From the NCBI RefSeq assembly GCF_001747405.1, contig NZ_CP017305.1, forward strand, positions 1,444,001 through 1,508,000: a stretch of 64,000 bases of DNA, written 5' to 3'. A program made the position numbers and the translations under genes. The notes beneath the pieces are model-generated. The model searched no databases. It was not told the origin of the DNA and saw only the letters and a list, made by a program, of their open reading frames with translations. Shown one piece after another: positions 1-8,694 of this stretch. This DNA comes from Chlorobaculum limnaeum (GTDB taxonomy: Bacteria > Bacteroidota > Chlorobiia > Chlorobiales > Chlorobiaceae). Positions within the stretch are counted from its first letter, which is position 1. Every line of letters starts with the position of its first letter.

Positions 1-2
1 TC

Positions 3-233
3 GGCATCGGCTGGGGCAACGCCGTCAACAGCAGCAGCCCCCTTTCACTCTCGTTAGACATCGGTGTCATGTTCCAGGGCACGCCGAAAGTCTCGCTTGA
101 TGCTACCGGTGCTCTTGCATCGAATCCGGCATTTCAGGAGAGCCTTGATCAGGAAATAGAAGACGTCAAGGATGACATCGAAAACCTCAAGTACTACCCG
201 ATCATCTCTCTCGGTATTGCGTACAAGTTCTGA
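3..233 (+). CDS. C-terminal part of an outer-membrane beta-barrel protein (partial)
   Basis: Only the last 76 residues are in the window; the gene starts upstream. The tail has alternating hydrophobic segments, a short acidic coiled stretch (EIEDVKDDIENLK) and ends in a strand closing with aromatic Phe (GIAYKF), the signal recognised by the BAM machinery. This is seen in the sequence; that it is an outer-membrane barrel is inferred from this ending. Substrate or role cannot be told from the fragment. The gene on the other side of the following hairpin is convergent. Confidence 0.6.
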   Translation, partial: GIGWGNAVNSSSPLSLSLDIGVMFQGTPKVSLDATGALASNPAFQESLDQEIEDVKDDIENLKYYPIISLGIAYKF

Positions 234-254
234 CCTCGTTTTTCCAATTCAAAA

Positions 255-288
255 GAGCAAGGCTGACCCCTGATAATCAGCCTTGCTC
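255..288 (-). terminator. Intrinsic terminator of the small minus-strand gene
   Basis: A perfect 12-bp stem (GAGCAAGGCTGA / TCAGCCTTGCTC) with a 10-nt loop. On the minus strand it is followed by TTTT. It overlaps the last codons of the minus-strand gene ending at 277 and lies between convergent genes, so it may also stop the incoming plus-strand transcript, although no T-run follows on that side. Confidence 0.75.
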
Positions 289-456
289 CTTGAGTTCCTT
301 CGACGCTTTTCTGATATAACCGGAAGCATCTTCGAGATGCCGGAGCGCCTGGCGGATTTCATAATCGTCATCGGCATCGACCCTGGCCCTTTCAAGCCGT
401 TTCCGGGCATCCTCGATGGCATCGGCGGCAAGCTGGAGCGTTGAATTGACAGGCAT
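277..456 (-). CDS. Small helical protein of unknown function
   Basis: A 59-residue acidic/basic helical protein (MPVNSTLQLAADAIEDARKR...). An in-frame ATG 33 bases upstream (489) would give 70 residues, but a GGGGGG purine tract sits about 7 bases before the ATG at 456, which favours the shorter form. Heptad-like spacing of hydrophobics (LQLAADAIEDA, LRHLEDASGYI) suggests two amphipathic helices. No family recognised. It ends in an intrinsic terminator and appears monocistronic. Confidence 0.55.
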   Translation of the reverse strand: MPVNSTLQLAADAIEDARKRLERARVDADDDYEIRQALRHLEDASGYIRKASKELKEQG

Positions 457-658
457 GACTTTTACCCCCCGTAATTGAGTGATTGACAAGAAATTTCCTT
501 TACCTTTTCAATGTAAAAAAGAGAATCCGTGCAACGCAGCAATTATGCGCCACGCTCTTTTCAGCACGACGCTTTCCATGAAAAGCAAAACTCTGAAGCC
601 AGTCCAGACGTTATGTCCGGATGATCCACTCCGATTTCAATCTTTCCGATAGTGACTT

Positions 659-1132
659 ATGAGATCTACCGTTCCGGCTGTTTTACTTTTTTCGCTCTTT
701 GCCACCCCATCCATCACGCTGGCGGACAGTGGCTCCGCTGGCAGAATCGAGGTGCTGATCGACAACGTGCGAAGCGCCTATGGCGTCGTGGGCGTGGCGC
801 TGTTCAACGCGAAAAAAGGATTCCCCGACAACAGCTCGATGGCAATCGAAGGGCGAAGCGTTCCGGCGGGAAAGAGCTGCAAGGTGATCTTCGAGAATGT
901 GCCGTATGGCACCTACGCCGTCAGCGTGCTGCACGACGAAAACGGCAACGGCAAAATGGACAAGGGGGTTTTCGGCATTCCAAAAGAGGGATTCGGCGTC
1001 TCGAACAATCCCGAAATCAAAATGGGGCCGCCCTCCTTTGCCGAGTCGCGCTTCGATCTGAAAAGCAGGGAGCTGTCACTCAACATTGGCATGAAGTATC
1101 TTCGCAAACCCGAAACTCAGGTTCGGCAGTAA
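659..1132 (+). CDS. Secreted DUF2141-family protein
   Basis: 157 residues. A Sec signal peptide is visible at residues 1-22 (MRSTVPAVLLFSLFATPSITLA), with cleavage plausible after ADS. The mature part matches the DUF2141 pattern: an N-terminal strand RIEVLIDNVRS, GVVGVALFNAKKGFP, a YGTYAVSVLHDENGNGKMD segment that resembles a Ca-binding DxNxNGxMD turn, then FGIPKEGFGVSNN. These proteins are exported Ig-like domains of unknown function. The gene stands alone, upstream of a repeat-protein gene on the same strand but separated by 220 bases. Confidence 0.8.
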   Translation: MRSTVPAVLLFSLFATPSITLADSGSAGRIEVLIDNVRSAYGVVGVALFNAKKGFPDNSSMAIEGRSVPAGKSCKVIFENVPYGTYAVSVLHDENGNGKMDKGVFGIPKEGFGVSNNPEIKMGPPSFAESRFDLKSRELSLNIGMKYLRKPETQVRQ

Positions 1133-1284
1133 ATCCGCAAACATGACGACGCACATCGAATTTTCTTCATTCATGTAGTTTTCACAATCCATCTTACGCA
1201 TACGTATCATTTCAGCATCATCAGACTGTCGGCAAAACATGGGATAAGCGGTTATTTCAAAATACTTTGATGCGATAGTAAGCC

Positions 1285-1313
1285 TGTGTTGGCACAGTTA
1301 TTGATAGTATAAT
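1285..1313 (+). promoter_or_regulatory. Candidate promoter for the repeat protein gene
   Basis: A perfect TATAAT at 1308-1313 lies 40 bases before the ATG at 1353. A weak -35 (TGTGTT, 1285-1290) sits 17 bases upstream. The same stretch contains TGGCAC-N5-TTGAT (1290-1305), close to but not matching the sigma-54 consensus because the -12 GC is GA. I favour the sigma-70-type reading. Confidence 0.4.
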
Positions 1314-1352
1314 CGTGAGACAGCAGTACCATTTCACAAAACAGGACTAATT

Positions 1353-2285
1353 ATGACCGATTTCGAGACCATATATGGTGAGCTTCGCGGCGTGGAGTTC
1401 AGAACGCTTTATTCGAACGGCAAGACCGACGGCTGCCTCGTGCGGGAGGAGAACATCCTCAGCACCCCTTACGGCGATCTGATTCCGCAGTACGAGGCCG
1501 AGGACATGGGACGCCGCCAGCTCAAGCCCTTCTATTTCTACAAAAGCGGCTCGATCAAATCGGTGCCGCTGCAATCGCAAACCCTTGTCCGCACGCCGGT
1601 TGGCGGCGTTCCGGCGGAGCTGGTCACCTTTTACGAATCGGGCGCTCTCAAGCGGATCTTTCCGCTCGATGGCAAGCTCAGCGGCTTCTGGACAGCCAAA
1701 AACGAGTTTGCTCTCGCCGAGGAGATCACCGTGGAATCGCCGCTTGGCAGCCTGCGGGCAAAGTTCATCGCCATACAGTTCTTCGAGAGTGGCGCGCTGA
1801 AAAGCCTCACCCTGTGGCCCGGAGAGTTTTTGACCCTCTCGACACCGGCAGGTCAGATCAGGGTTCGCACAGGCATCGCGTTTTATGAGAACGGCGCGAT
1901 CCGCTCGCTCGAACCAGCAGGTGTCGTTAAGGTCGAGACCCCGATTGGCACGCTGACGGCCTACGACAACGATCCGCAGGGCATCCACGGTGACCTGAAT
2001 TCGCTGGAGTTCGCCCCGGAAGGTGGCGTCATGTCGCTCAAAACGGTGTCGGAGGAGATTACCGTCATCGATCAGCTCGGCAATTCGCGCCTGTTCGCAC
2101 CGTGGCTCAAGGACAATCCGTGCGGCCATGAACGCAAGGTGGTAGTGCCGCTGAAGGTGCGCTTCAGCAAGGAACGTCTCATCTTCGACGACCGGCAGGA
2201 GTCGTTCAACATGGAGCAATGCCAGGTGGAGACCAGGCCCTTCGACCGCAAGGCTGGCGATCCGGCTTACTCCTGCGCGGGCTGA
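1353..2285 (+). CDS. Cytoplasmic FYESGALK-repeat protein (YwqK/MORN-like)
   Basis: 310 residues without signal peptide. At least four copies of a unit with a core such as FYKSGSIKSV, FYESGALKRI, FFESGALKSL and FYENGAIRSL occur about every 40-45 residues between residues 60 and 190, alternating with TPxGxLxA strands. The pattern is like the YwqK/MORN-variant antitoxin repeats, which are beta-hairpin repeats. Function is unknown; binding of a partner protein or peptide is an inference. An AGGA box precedes the ATG. The 3' end overlaps the convergent flavoprotein gene by 19 bases. Confidence 0.6.
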   Translation: MTDFETIYGELRGVEFRTLYSNGKTDGCLVREENILSTPYGDLIPQYEAEDMGRRQLKPFYFYKSGSIKSVPLQSQTLVRTPVGGVPAELVTFYESGALKRIFPLDGKLSGFWTAKNEFALAEEITVESPLGSLRAKFIAIQFFESGALKSLTLWPGEFLTLSTPAGQIRVRTGIAFYENGAIRSLEPAGVVKVETPIGTLTAYDNDPQGIHGDLNSLEFAPEGGVMSLKTVSEEITVIDQLGNSRLFAPWLKDNPCGHERKVVVPLKVRFSKERLIFDDRQESFNMEQCQVETRPFDRKAGDPAYSCAG

Positions 2286-3631
2286 CGAGCGTTGTCGAAA
2301 AGCGTGCGGGCGGCATGACTTCCGGCCAGCCAGCCGGTGGAGAATGCCGCTTGCAGGTTAAAGCCGCCGACCTCGCCCGCGTAATCGAGCAGTTCGCCGC
2401 AGCAGTGGAGGCGCGGGTGAATTTTCGATTGCATGGTTTTCGGATCGATTTCACCAAGCGCGACGCCGCCCGCAGAGACCTCCGCCCGATCGAGTGGAAC
2501 CTTCTTCACCGTGCCGAGCACGAGGCGCTTCAGCGCCGAGACGAGGGCGAGCCGCTGCGCCTTCGTCAGACCGCTCATCGTCACCTCGCGGTCGACGCTC
2601 GCCTGCCGCATGATTTCGTCGGCGAAGGAGTTGGGAATCGTTTGTACTTCGGACGAGGCATCGGGCGCATCGAGGCGCTCCGGTGCTAACGGCGTGCGCT
2701 GGAGAAAGGTGCGCACCTGGCGCGCGCCCTGGCGGGCCGCCTGGTCGAGAATAAAGTTCGAGAGCGTGCCCGCCTCGTGACCGGGGAAGAGATCGGCCGA
2801 GATCGTGACCGTCTTGCCGGAAGCATGAAACCCGGCCACCGACCGCGAGAGCGACAGGCACGCCGGCCCCGAAATTCCCCGATGGCTGATGAGCACATCA
2901 CCAAGGCGCGAGTCGGACCCGCCATCCGCGCTCGCCACGAGCAGAATATTACGCAGCGTAATTCCGACAAGCTCCGCCCTTGGCGGCACGGTGAAGTAGT
3001 TCGGCGCGAGCGCGGGCATGACCGGCGTGATAGCGTGACCCACAGAGGCGGCGAGGCGATTGCCGTCGCCGGTCGTTCCGGCGGAGCCCCACGATGCGCC
3101 GCCCGTGGCGAGAATCACCGCATCGGCCTCGAACTGCCGCTCTCCGGCGCGGACGGCGAATCCCGATCCGGCGTATTCGAGCCGCTCCACCCTCGCGGCG
3201 GTGACGAGTGAAACGGCGCTCTCTTCAACCATGCGCCGCATGAGGTCGAGCACCTCGCTCGCCCTGCGGGAAACCGGAAACACCCGCCCATCCTCCCGCG
3301 CCTCGGTTTTCAGGCCGTAGCGCCCGAACAGCGCCAGCAGGTCGGCGTTGCTGAAATGGTGGATAGCATGGCGCAGAAACCGCTGCTCGTTCTTGCGGAG
3401 AAATCCCTTTTCAAGCAGGCTTTTTACGTCAGCGTCATGCGTGAGGTTGCAGTGTCCGCCACCCGAGATGGCGATCTTGTTGCCCGGCTTCGGATTGCGT
3501 TCGAGCAGCACGATGCGGAGCTGCTCGTCGGCAACGCCAAGCTCGCGAGCGGTTTTCCGCGCTGAAATGGCGGCCAGCATCCCGGAAGCGCCAGCGCCGA
3601 CGATGAGCAGTGTTCGTGGAGTGCGGTTCAT
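2267..3631 (-). CDS. BaiN/HI0933-family FAD-dependent oxidoreductase
   Basis: 454 residues. An N-terminal Rossmann FAD site (LLIVGAGASGMLAAISA) is followed by the family motif ISGGGHCNLTH near residues 57-66, which is typical of the HI0933/YhiN/BaiN flavoproteins, and by ATGGASWGSAGTTGDG around residue 175. The C-terminus has the family's GGVALGEIDPKTMQSK and CGELLDYAGEVGGFNLQAAF segment. Length fits the family (about 400-450). Some members reduce C=C bonds of bile acids or act in thiol chemistry; the substrate here is unknown. It starts at an ATG 120 bases from the end of the upstream adaptor gene and is likely transcribed on its own or by read-through. Confidence 0.88.
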   Translation of the reverse strand: MNRTPRTLLIVGAGASGMLAAISARKTARELGVADEQLRIVLLERNPKPGNKIAISGGGHCNLTHDADVKSLLEKGFLRKNEQRFLRHAIHHFSNADLLALFGRYGLKTEAREDGRVFPVSRRASEVLDLMRRMVEESAVSLVTAARVERLEYAGSGFAVRAGERQFEADAVILATGGASWGSAGTTGDGNRLAASVGHAITPVMPALAPNYFTVPPRAELVGITLRNILLVASADGGSDSRLGDVLISHRGISGPACLSLSRSVAGFHASGKTVTISADLFPGHEAGTLSNFILDQAARQGARQVRTFLQRTPLAPERLDAPDASSEVQTIPNSFADEIMRQASVDREVTMSGLTKAQRLALVSALKRLVLGTVKKVPLDRAEVSAGGVALGEIDPKTMQSKIHPRLHCCGELLDYAGEVGGFNLQAAFSTGWLAGSHAARTLFDNARQPAQE

Positions 3632-3752
3632 TTGAGGTTGAACATGGTTTCAAGAATGGGATGAATAGGGCTTACGGGAGAAGAATGAAAGAAGATTTTC
3701 CGTTCTTTTTTCTCTTCAATTCATAATTCATCACTCATAACTCAAAATTACC

Positions 3753-4922
3753 TTATTTCCCCTGCACGGCTACCCTCATGCCCTCTTGCAGTTCATTCGG
3801 GGGATGGGTGACTACCCGCTCTCCAGCACGGAGTCCGCCGAGCACTTCGGCCATATCGGCTCCTCTCATGCCGATTTTTACTTTGCGCGCTCTGGCGCGT
3901 CCATTCTCGATGACGAACAGCTCCCAGCCGCCCTCGCCCCTGAAAAGGGCGCTGACCGGCACCCGCAGTACGCGAGAGGCCTGGCTGGTCACGATTCTCG
4001 CCTGGATGCGGAAGTTATCACCAAGGCGCGGCTCCGGCCTGTCGAGCATGGCGATGATATTCACCCGCTTCTCCTCGATGCCGAGCGCGGATATCTTGGT
4101 GAAGGCCGCCGGTTCAATTCGCCTCACCGCACCGACGAGCGCGCCGCCGCCACCCCAGTCCTCGACCACGACCCGGTTGCCCGGCCTGATCCGCACGGCG
4201 TCCGAGGAGAGCACGTCGATCACCACTTCGAGCAGGCCCGGATTGCCGATCTCGACGAGCGGGGTTCCGGCGGGCACGAAGCGCTCGTTCTTTTCGAGAA
4301 TCCGCAACACCTTGCCATCGACCGGCGAACGCGCCTCCACCGCCTTGCTGGCAATGCCGGTGTCGATGCGGGCCGCTGCCGCCGAAGCCTGCATCCGCGC
4401 CGCCTCGACGGCAGCCGATGCCGCCCGAGCCTCCTTTTCGAGCACCGAAGCCGCTTCAGCAGCGAGTTCGCTGCTCTCCTTCGAGACCGCCCCCTCGCGG
4501 TGCAACCGCTCGTAGCGCCCGGCCTTCAGACGTGCCTGGGCGAGCCGTACCGAAACCTCCCGCTGTCGAGCGAACGCCTCAGTCACCGACGCCGTCGCCG
4601 ATCCGGCAAGCGCCGCCGATTCGCGGTACTCGCGCGCGTTCTGGTCGGGCGGCAGGATCGCGGCCACCGTCATGCCCGCGTTGACACTGTCACCCTCGAC
4701 CAGCTCGCTTCGCCGCACCTTGCCGTTGACCGGCGCAGAAACGGTGAAGCGGTCGATCACCCTCGTAACCCCCTCCTCTTCGAGGGAGACCTCCAGCGGC
4801 CCATAGCTCGCCGCGCCCGCATCGACCGGCAGCGGCGCGGGCCGGAGCACCAGAAACAGCAGGAAAGCGAAGACGACGGATGAGATGGCAACGATGCGCT
4901 GCGTTTTACTCAAAGGTTTCAT
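3753..4922 (-). CDS. HlyD/MacA-type periplasmic adaptor subunit
   Basis: 389 residues with one N-terminal membrane anchor (residues 11-28, IVAISSVVFAFLLFLVL). The chain shows a lipoyl-like half motif (APVNGKVRR ... EGDSVNAGM), a long Ala/Glu/Arg-rich coiled hairpin (residues 95-195), the second lipoyl half (ARSPVDGKVLRILEKNE) and a beta-barrel region. It starts 1 base after the FtsX-type permease gene stops, so the two are translationally coupled. Role: links an inner-membrane ABC exporter to the outer membrane. Substrate unknown. Confidence 0.85.
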   Translation of the reverse strand: MKPLSKTQRIVAISSVVFAFLLFLVLRPAPLPVDAGAASYGPLEVSLEEEGVTRVIDRFTVSAPVNGKVRRSELVEGDSVNAGMTVAAILPPDQNAREYRESAALAGSATASVTEAFARQREVSVRLAQARLKAGRYERLHREGAVSKESSELAAEAASVLEKEARAASAAVEAARMQASAAAARIDTGIASKAVEARSPVDGKVLRILEKNERFVPAGTPLVEIGNPGLLEVVIDVLSSDAVRIRPGNRVVVEDWGGGGALVGAVRRIEPAAFTKISALGIEEKRVNIIAMLDRPEPRLGDNFRIQARIVTSQASRVLRVPVSALFRGEGGWELFVIENGRARARKVKIGMRGADMAEVLGGLRAGERVVTHPPNELQEGMRVAVQGK

Positions 4923-4923
4923 A

Positions 4924-7287
4924 TCACTCTTTTGTTTTCAGGACGGCGATCATGTCGAGCGTCACCACCTTCCTGCCGACAATCACTCCCGATACAATAG
5001 CAACCGTAATCAGAACGGCAAAAGCGAAAAGAAAGTTGGCCGGTGTAAAGACCAAAGGCATGCGGTAAAGTTCAGAGCTGAGCGCCCTGGCCAGCAGCAC
5101 TGAGAGGATGATACCGAACAGAAAGCCAAGTGGAATGGCAACAATGCAGAAAATCGCCTGCTCGCCGAGCAGGATCACCGCGATCTCGCGCTTCGTCATG
5201 CCGAGCACCCGCAGGCTCGACAGCTCCCGAGCCCGCTCCGAGAGCGTGATGCGCGCGCCGTTGTAGATCATGGCAAAAGCCAGTATGCAGGCGAACGAGG
5301 TGAGGATGAAGGTCGAGATATTCATGCTTTTGGCGAGCATCTCGTCGAAACTCTTGCGCAACGCCTGCAACATCATGATTCCGCCAACCCCCGGCGTGCG
5401 CTTGAAGCGGTCATACAGCTCCGCGCTTTGCGATGCATCGAGCTTCAGCACTCCGGCGCTGAGCGTACCGCCGTCTCCGGCAAGGCGGTTTAGCTCGTCG
5501 AGGCGCAGATAGGCCGAAATACCGATAATTTCGTCGATGGTTCCGGCCACCGGCACCTCGACGGAGCGGCGAGCGCCTTGCAGAAACTCGACCGTCAGCA
5601 CGTCACCGGGCTTGACGTCAAGCAGATCGGCCAGCGTTTTGGTCAGAAGCAGCCCGTGTTCGGGGAGACTCCGCGGGCGGACATGGCTGTCGATGAGCCG
5701 CTGCAAACCATCGTCTCTCTGCAATCCCTTGAGGGTCTGCCGCCGGGAACGATAGCCGAAAACCAGCCGCACCGGCTCTTCGCGGTAAAATTCCGATTCG
5801 AGCACCCCCTTCATCGAAGCGAAGCTGAAGGCGGTCGAAGGCGGCATGGCGTCGTTGAAGATCACGGTCACATCCTCGCGGTGGCGTGAACCGAACTCCA
5901 CGTCGCTCATGCGCTGTACAGAATCGTAGGTGTAACGGCCCGCCACAAGAATCGCCACCGCGAGCGAAATCATCGTCACCGAGAGCGCCGACTTGAACGG
6001 GTGGCGCTCAATGTTGCGCAAAATGATGCGCACCGGCATCGAGAGGCGATGCGCGATAGGCGACCGGTCGAGCAATCCGGGCCGGTAAACCGGCGGCGAC
6101 TCCGGGCGCATCGCCTCGGCTGGCGGCAGCTTCACCGCTCGCCGCGCCGCCATGAGCGCGCCGCCGACCGCCGCCGCGAAGCTCAGGAGCACCGCGCCGA
6201 GCGCGTTCTCCATGCGGAACACGTAGAGCAGGCGCGGGAAATTGTAAACGTCGCCATAGAGCTGCAACAGCGCCGAGCCGAGCCACGCGCCAAATCCAGT
6301 GCCGAGAACCACGCCCGCCACGGTCGGCGCGAGCGCGAAACCGAGCACATGCAGCCCCACCTCCTCGTCGTCGTAGCCGTTCGCCTTGAGCACGGCGATC
6401 TGCTCTCGCTGGGTGCTCACCAGTCGCTGGAGCACGATGTTGAGCAGAAACACCGCGACGACGAGAAAGATCGTCGGCAAGACGGTGATCTCCATGCCGA
6501 GAATCCGGATTTCGTCGCCGATGAAGCGGTCGGACACCTGCTGATCGCGCCCGTACGCGCCGAGCGAGCCGTAGCGGGCATACATCCGGTCGAGCTGGCG
6601 GATCGCCTCTTTTTCGGATGCGCCGTGCGTGAGCGTCAGCGACAGATCGTTGAACGCGCCCGTCATATCGAGCGCCGATTCGAGCGCCCTGCGGTTCATC
6701 CAGAAAATGCCGAAGCGCCGGTTGTCGGGAAAAAACGCCCCCGGCTGCACCTCGTAGATGTACTCCGGCGAGAGACCGCTTCCCACAATCACGAGCCGCT
6801 TCCAGCGCCCGTTGATCACCGCGCCGATGTGGTCGCCCGGTTTGAGCCTGTTGGCCTTCATGAAGGGCTTGCTCACGATCACCTCCTCCGGCCTCGAAGG
6901 GTCGATCATCCGCCCCTCCGCGATGAAGACGCCGTTCAGCGCGGGCGCACCCCGGTCGGGCAGCGAGACGAGCTGCGCCGTGGCGGGTTCGCCGAGGCCG
7001 GGCACGTCGAGGGTCACGTTGGTCACGATGCGCGGCGCAACGGTCGCCACGCCCGGAATGCGCCGCACCGCTTCGAGCGTGAACTCCGGCGCGCGCTTGA
7101 GCTGCATGAAGAGATCGGCGAAGCGGTAACGGCTGTAGTAGTCGGCCCGCGTCATTTCGAGTGAATACTTCACATTGCTCATCGACACGAACATGGCGAT
7201 ACCGCACGCCACTACCGCCGTAACGGCCAGCATCTGCCCCTTCATGTGCAGAAGGTCACGCAACAATTTCCGGTTGAGCTGCCTCAT
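4924..7287 (-). CDS. FtsX/MacB-type ABC transporter permease
   Basis: 787 residues with the two-FtsX-domain layout: TM helix at 15-36 (MLAVTAVVACGIAMFVSM), a large periplasmic domain, three TM helices around 265-390 (LPTIFLVVAVFLLNIVLQRL), a second N-terminal-type helix near 430, a second periplasmic domain and three terminal TM helices (residues 660-785). No ATPase domain is fused. Neither adjacent gene is an ABC ATPase, which is unusual because such permeases normally sit beside one. Probably exports a lipophilic or peptide substrate with the coupled adaptor; the ATPase must be encoded elsewhere. Confidence 0.85.
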   Translation of the reverse strand: MRQLNRKLLRDLLHMKGQMLAVTAVVACGIAMFVSMSNVKYSLEMTRADYYSRYRFADLFMQLKRAPEFTLEAVRRIPGVATVAPRIVTNVTLDVPGLGEPATAQLVSLPDRGAPALNGVFIAEGRMIDPSRPEEVIVSKPFMKANRLKPGDHIGAVINGRWKRLVIVGSGLSPEYIYEVQPGAFFPDNRRFGIFWMNRRALESALDMTGAFNDLSLTLTHGASEKEAIRQLDRMYARYGSLGAYGRDQQVSDRFIGDEIRILGMEITVLPTIFLVVAVFLLNIVLQRLVSTQREQIAVLKANGYDDEEVGLHVLGFALAPTVAGVVLGTGFGAWLGSALLQLYGDVYNFPRLLYVFRMENALGAVLLSFAAAVGGALMAARRAVKLPPAEAMRPESPPVYRPGLLDRSPIAHRLSMPVRIILRNIERHPFKSALSVTMISLAVAILVAGRYTYDSVQRMSDVEFGSRHREDVTVIFNDAMPPSTAFSFASMKGVLESEFYREEPVRLVFGYRSRRQTLKGLQRDDGLQRLIDSHVRPRSLPEHGLLLTKTLADLLDVKPGDVLTVEFLQGARRSVEVPVAGTIDEIIGISAYLRLDELNRLAGDGGTLSAGVLKLDASQSAELYDRFKRTPGVGGIMMLQALRKSFDEMLAKSMNISTFILTSFACILAFAMIYNGARITLSERARELSSLRVLGMTKREIAVILLGEQAIFCIVAIPLGFLFGIILSVLLARALSSELYRMPLVFTPANFLFAFAVLITVAIVSGVIVGRKVVTLDMIAVLKTKE

Positions 7288-7877
7288 GAGCCATTGACGA
7301 TGAGAAGATTCAGCGAAAAATCACCGCTCTTCAAAGTTATCAAGCGGCGGCTATCAAAAAAACCGCATTCCGATCACGAACGCAACTGAAACGGCAGGCA
7401 ACGGCAGCAGTTTTCGCACCGATAACCAACGAGATGATCGAGCATTGAAACGCGGATTCCGGTAATCATCGCTCCCGGTTTTAGCGGCAAACCTGCCGTG
7501 CCGCTTTTCAAATCCACACGATTCCTGATTTCCAGGCTTCACGGATATTTTGTATTTTCAGCGCTACAGCCCATAAATCGCGCTTGAAAAACCGGGGTAT
7601 TGTCCGCACGCAGAACACGCAAGCCGATCCGCCAGACCTGGTCATTCCCATAACGGGCTGTAGCCGACAAGCAGTTCCGAACCGATAGTTATCAACGAGA
7701 AGTACGGTTTCGCCCATCCCGCCGCCGACTTATAAATTGCTTATTTATTGAGATTTACACTGCACTCGCCATTTCGGAATTCCTGATTTCGTCTCTGTCT
7801 TTCGATGCTTTTTTCCTTGACCATACCACAATTCGCCTGGATTTTCTGACCAAAAACCATTCATCGAGGAGGTAATC
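7288..7877. other. 590-base intergenic region
   Basis: Lies between the divergently oriented permease (minus) and the Pro/Lys-rich protein (plus). Short open frames exist on the minus strand (7354-7542, 7508-7717) but have no ribosome-binding site, no recognisable protein pattern and odd composition. It should hold the promoters of both flanking genes. I see no clear repeat or RNA gene. Confidence 0.4.
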
Positions 7878-8249
7878 ATGACACAGCCAACGGAACCCGC
7901 CAAAACAGACAAGCAAGTCAACACGCCTGCCGGCGGATCGCCGAAACCCAAACCGGCCGTTGCTGCCAAGCCATCCGATACACCTCCCGGAGCGAGTCCG
8001 AAGCCGAAACCCAATGTTGCCAGCAAGCCCGCCGGTGCGCCTGCCGCCACCGCTCCGAAGCCGAAACCTGCCGTCGCAGGAACTCAGAAAGGCGGCGGCC
8101 CGAGGCTCGCGCCATTTGACACATACACCCGCGCCGGAGTGGCCGCAAGCAGCGCAAAAGCAGCGCCCGAAAATAGCGACATGCGGTCACGGCCCGTCGC
8201 CAAAACAAGAATGATAAACATTTTCCCCGGCGGCACCCCGAAGCTCTGA
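7878..8249 (+). CDS. Low-complexity Pro/Lys/Ala repeat protein
   Basis: 123 residues, preceded by a strong GAGGAGG box 6 bases before ATG. Residues 18-75 consist of about three imperfect copies of a roughly 20-24-residue unit containing PKPKPxVAxxP. The C-terminal 45 residues are more complex and end in MINIFPGGTPKL. There is no signal peptide or membrane segment. The basic disordered repeats resemble the AKP-rich tails of nucleoid-associated proteins, but no folded DNA-binding domain is present, so function is unknown. The strong translation signal supports a real gene. Confidence 0.65.
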   Translation: MTQPTEPAKTDKQVNTPAGGSPKPKPAVAAKPSDTPPGASPKPKPNVASKPAGAPAATAPKPKPAVAGTQKGGGPRLAPFDTYTRAGVAASSAKAAPENSDMRSRPVAKTRMINIFPGGTPKL

Positions 8250-8313
8250 TGAGGATTGTGACTGATGCCGATAGTTGTGAAAAAATGAAATTGACGACGT
8301 GAGGATATAATAA

Positions 8314-8362
8314 TTTACCCCCTGAGCGAACACCGAAAACAGGTGAATACTCAGGGGGTAAA
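8314..8362. terminator. Long hairpin between convergent genes
   Basis: Perfect 13-bp inverted repeat TTTACCCCCTGAG / CTCAGGGGGTAAA with a 23-nt loop that itself can form CACC/GGTG. It sits between the convergent Pro/Lys-rich protein gene and the toxin gene, so a bidirectional terminator is likely. The flanks are AT-rich but there is no long T-run. Confidence 0.6.
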
Positions 8363-8382
8363 ATGTTTATGCTAATCGCAAG

Positions 8383-8694
8383 TTAAAGGTCAGACGAAGA
8401 CGATTGCGGGAACTGTTGCGAAGTGTGAAAAACCGTCAGAACAGTGATCGTATCGTTACGAACGGTATAAACGACAAGAAATGGCGCGTCGCGATAGACA
8501 AGCTCCCGTGTACCGGCAAGACGTCCGGCTCTTCCGATTTGCGGGTATTGCGAGAGTTTGAGCGCTGTTTTTGTAATGAGTGAACGGATGAGTTTCCTTG
8601 CCGTTTCCGGACGATCAAGCGAGATATACGCCTCGATCTCTTCGAGCCGCTTCCTGGCGCTCCTTGACCACTGGACTTTCAACGAGCTACTCAT
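8383..8694 (-). CDS. ParE/RelE-superfamily toxin
   Basis: 103 residues starting MSSSLKVQWSRSARKRLEEI. The pattern W(S)xxAxxxLxxIxxYI ... RAGRLAGTRELV ... FLVVYTVRNDTITVLTVFH is that of ParE/RelE-fold toxins, with the conserved RELV and Y-x-V-x(5)-I-x-V-L strand pair and a terminal His. Its ATG lies inside the last codons of the antitoxin gene (8-base overlap), which fixes the start and shows coupling. Target (gyrase or ribosome-bound mRNA) cannot be decided from sequence, but the RHH partner favours ParDE. Confidence 0.85.
   Translation of the reverse strand: MSSSLKVQWSRSARKRLEEIEAYISLDRPETARKLIRSLITKTALKLSQYPQIGRAGRLAGTRELVYRDAPFLVVYTVRNDTITVLTVFHTSQQFPQSSSSDL

Noticed and set aside
1290-1305. 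Sigma-54 promoter (TGGCAC-N5-TTGAT)
   Set aside because: The -12 GC dinucleotide is missing, and a perfect TATAAT is nearby.
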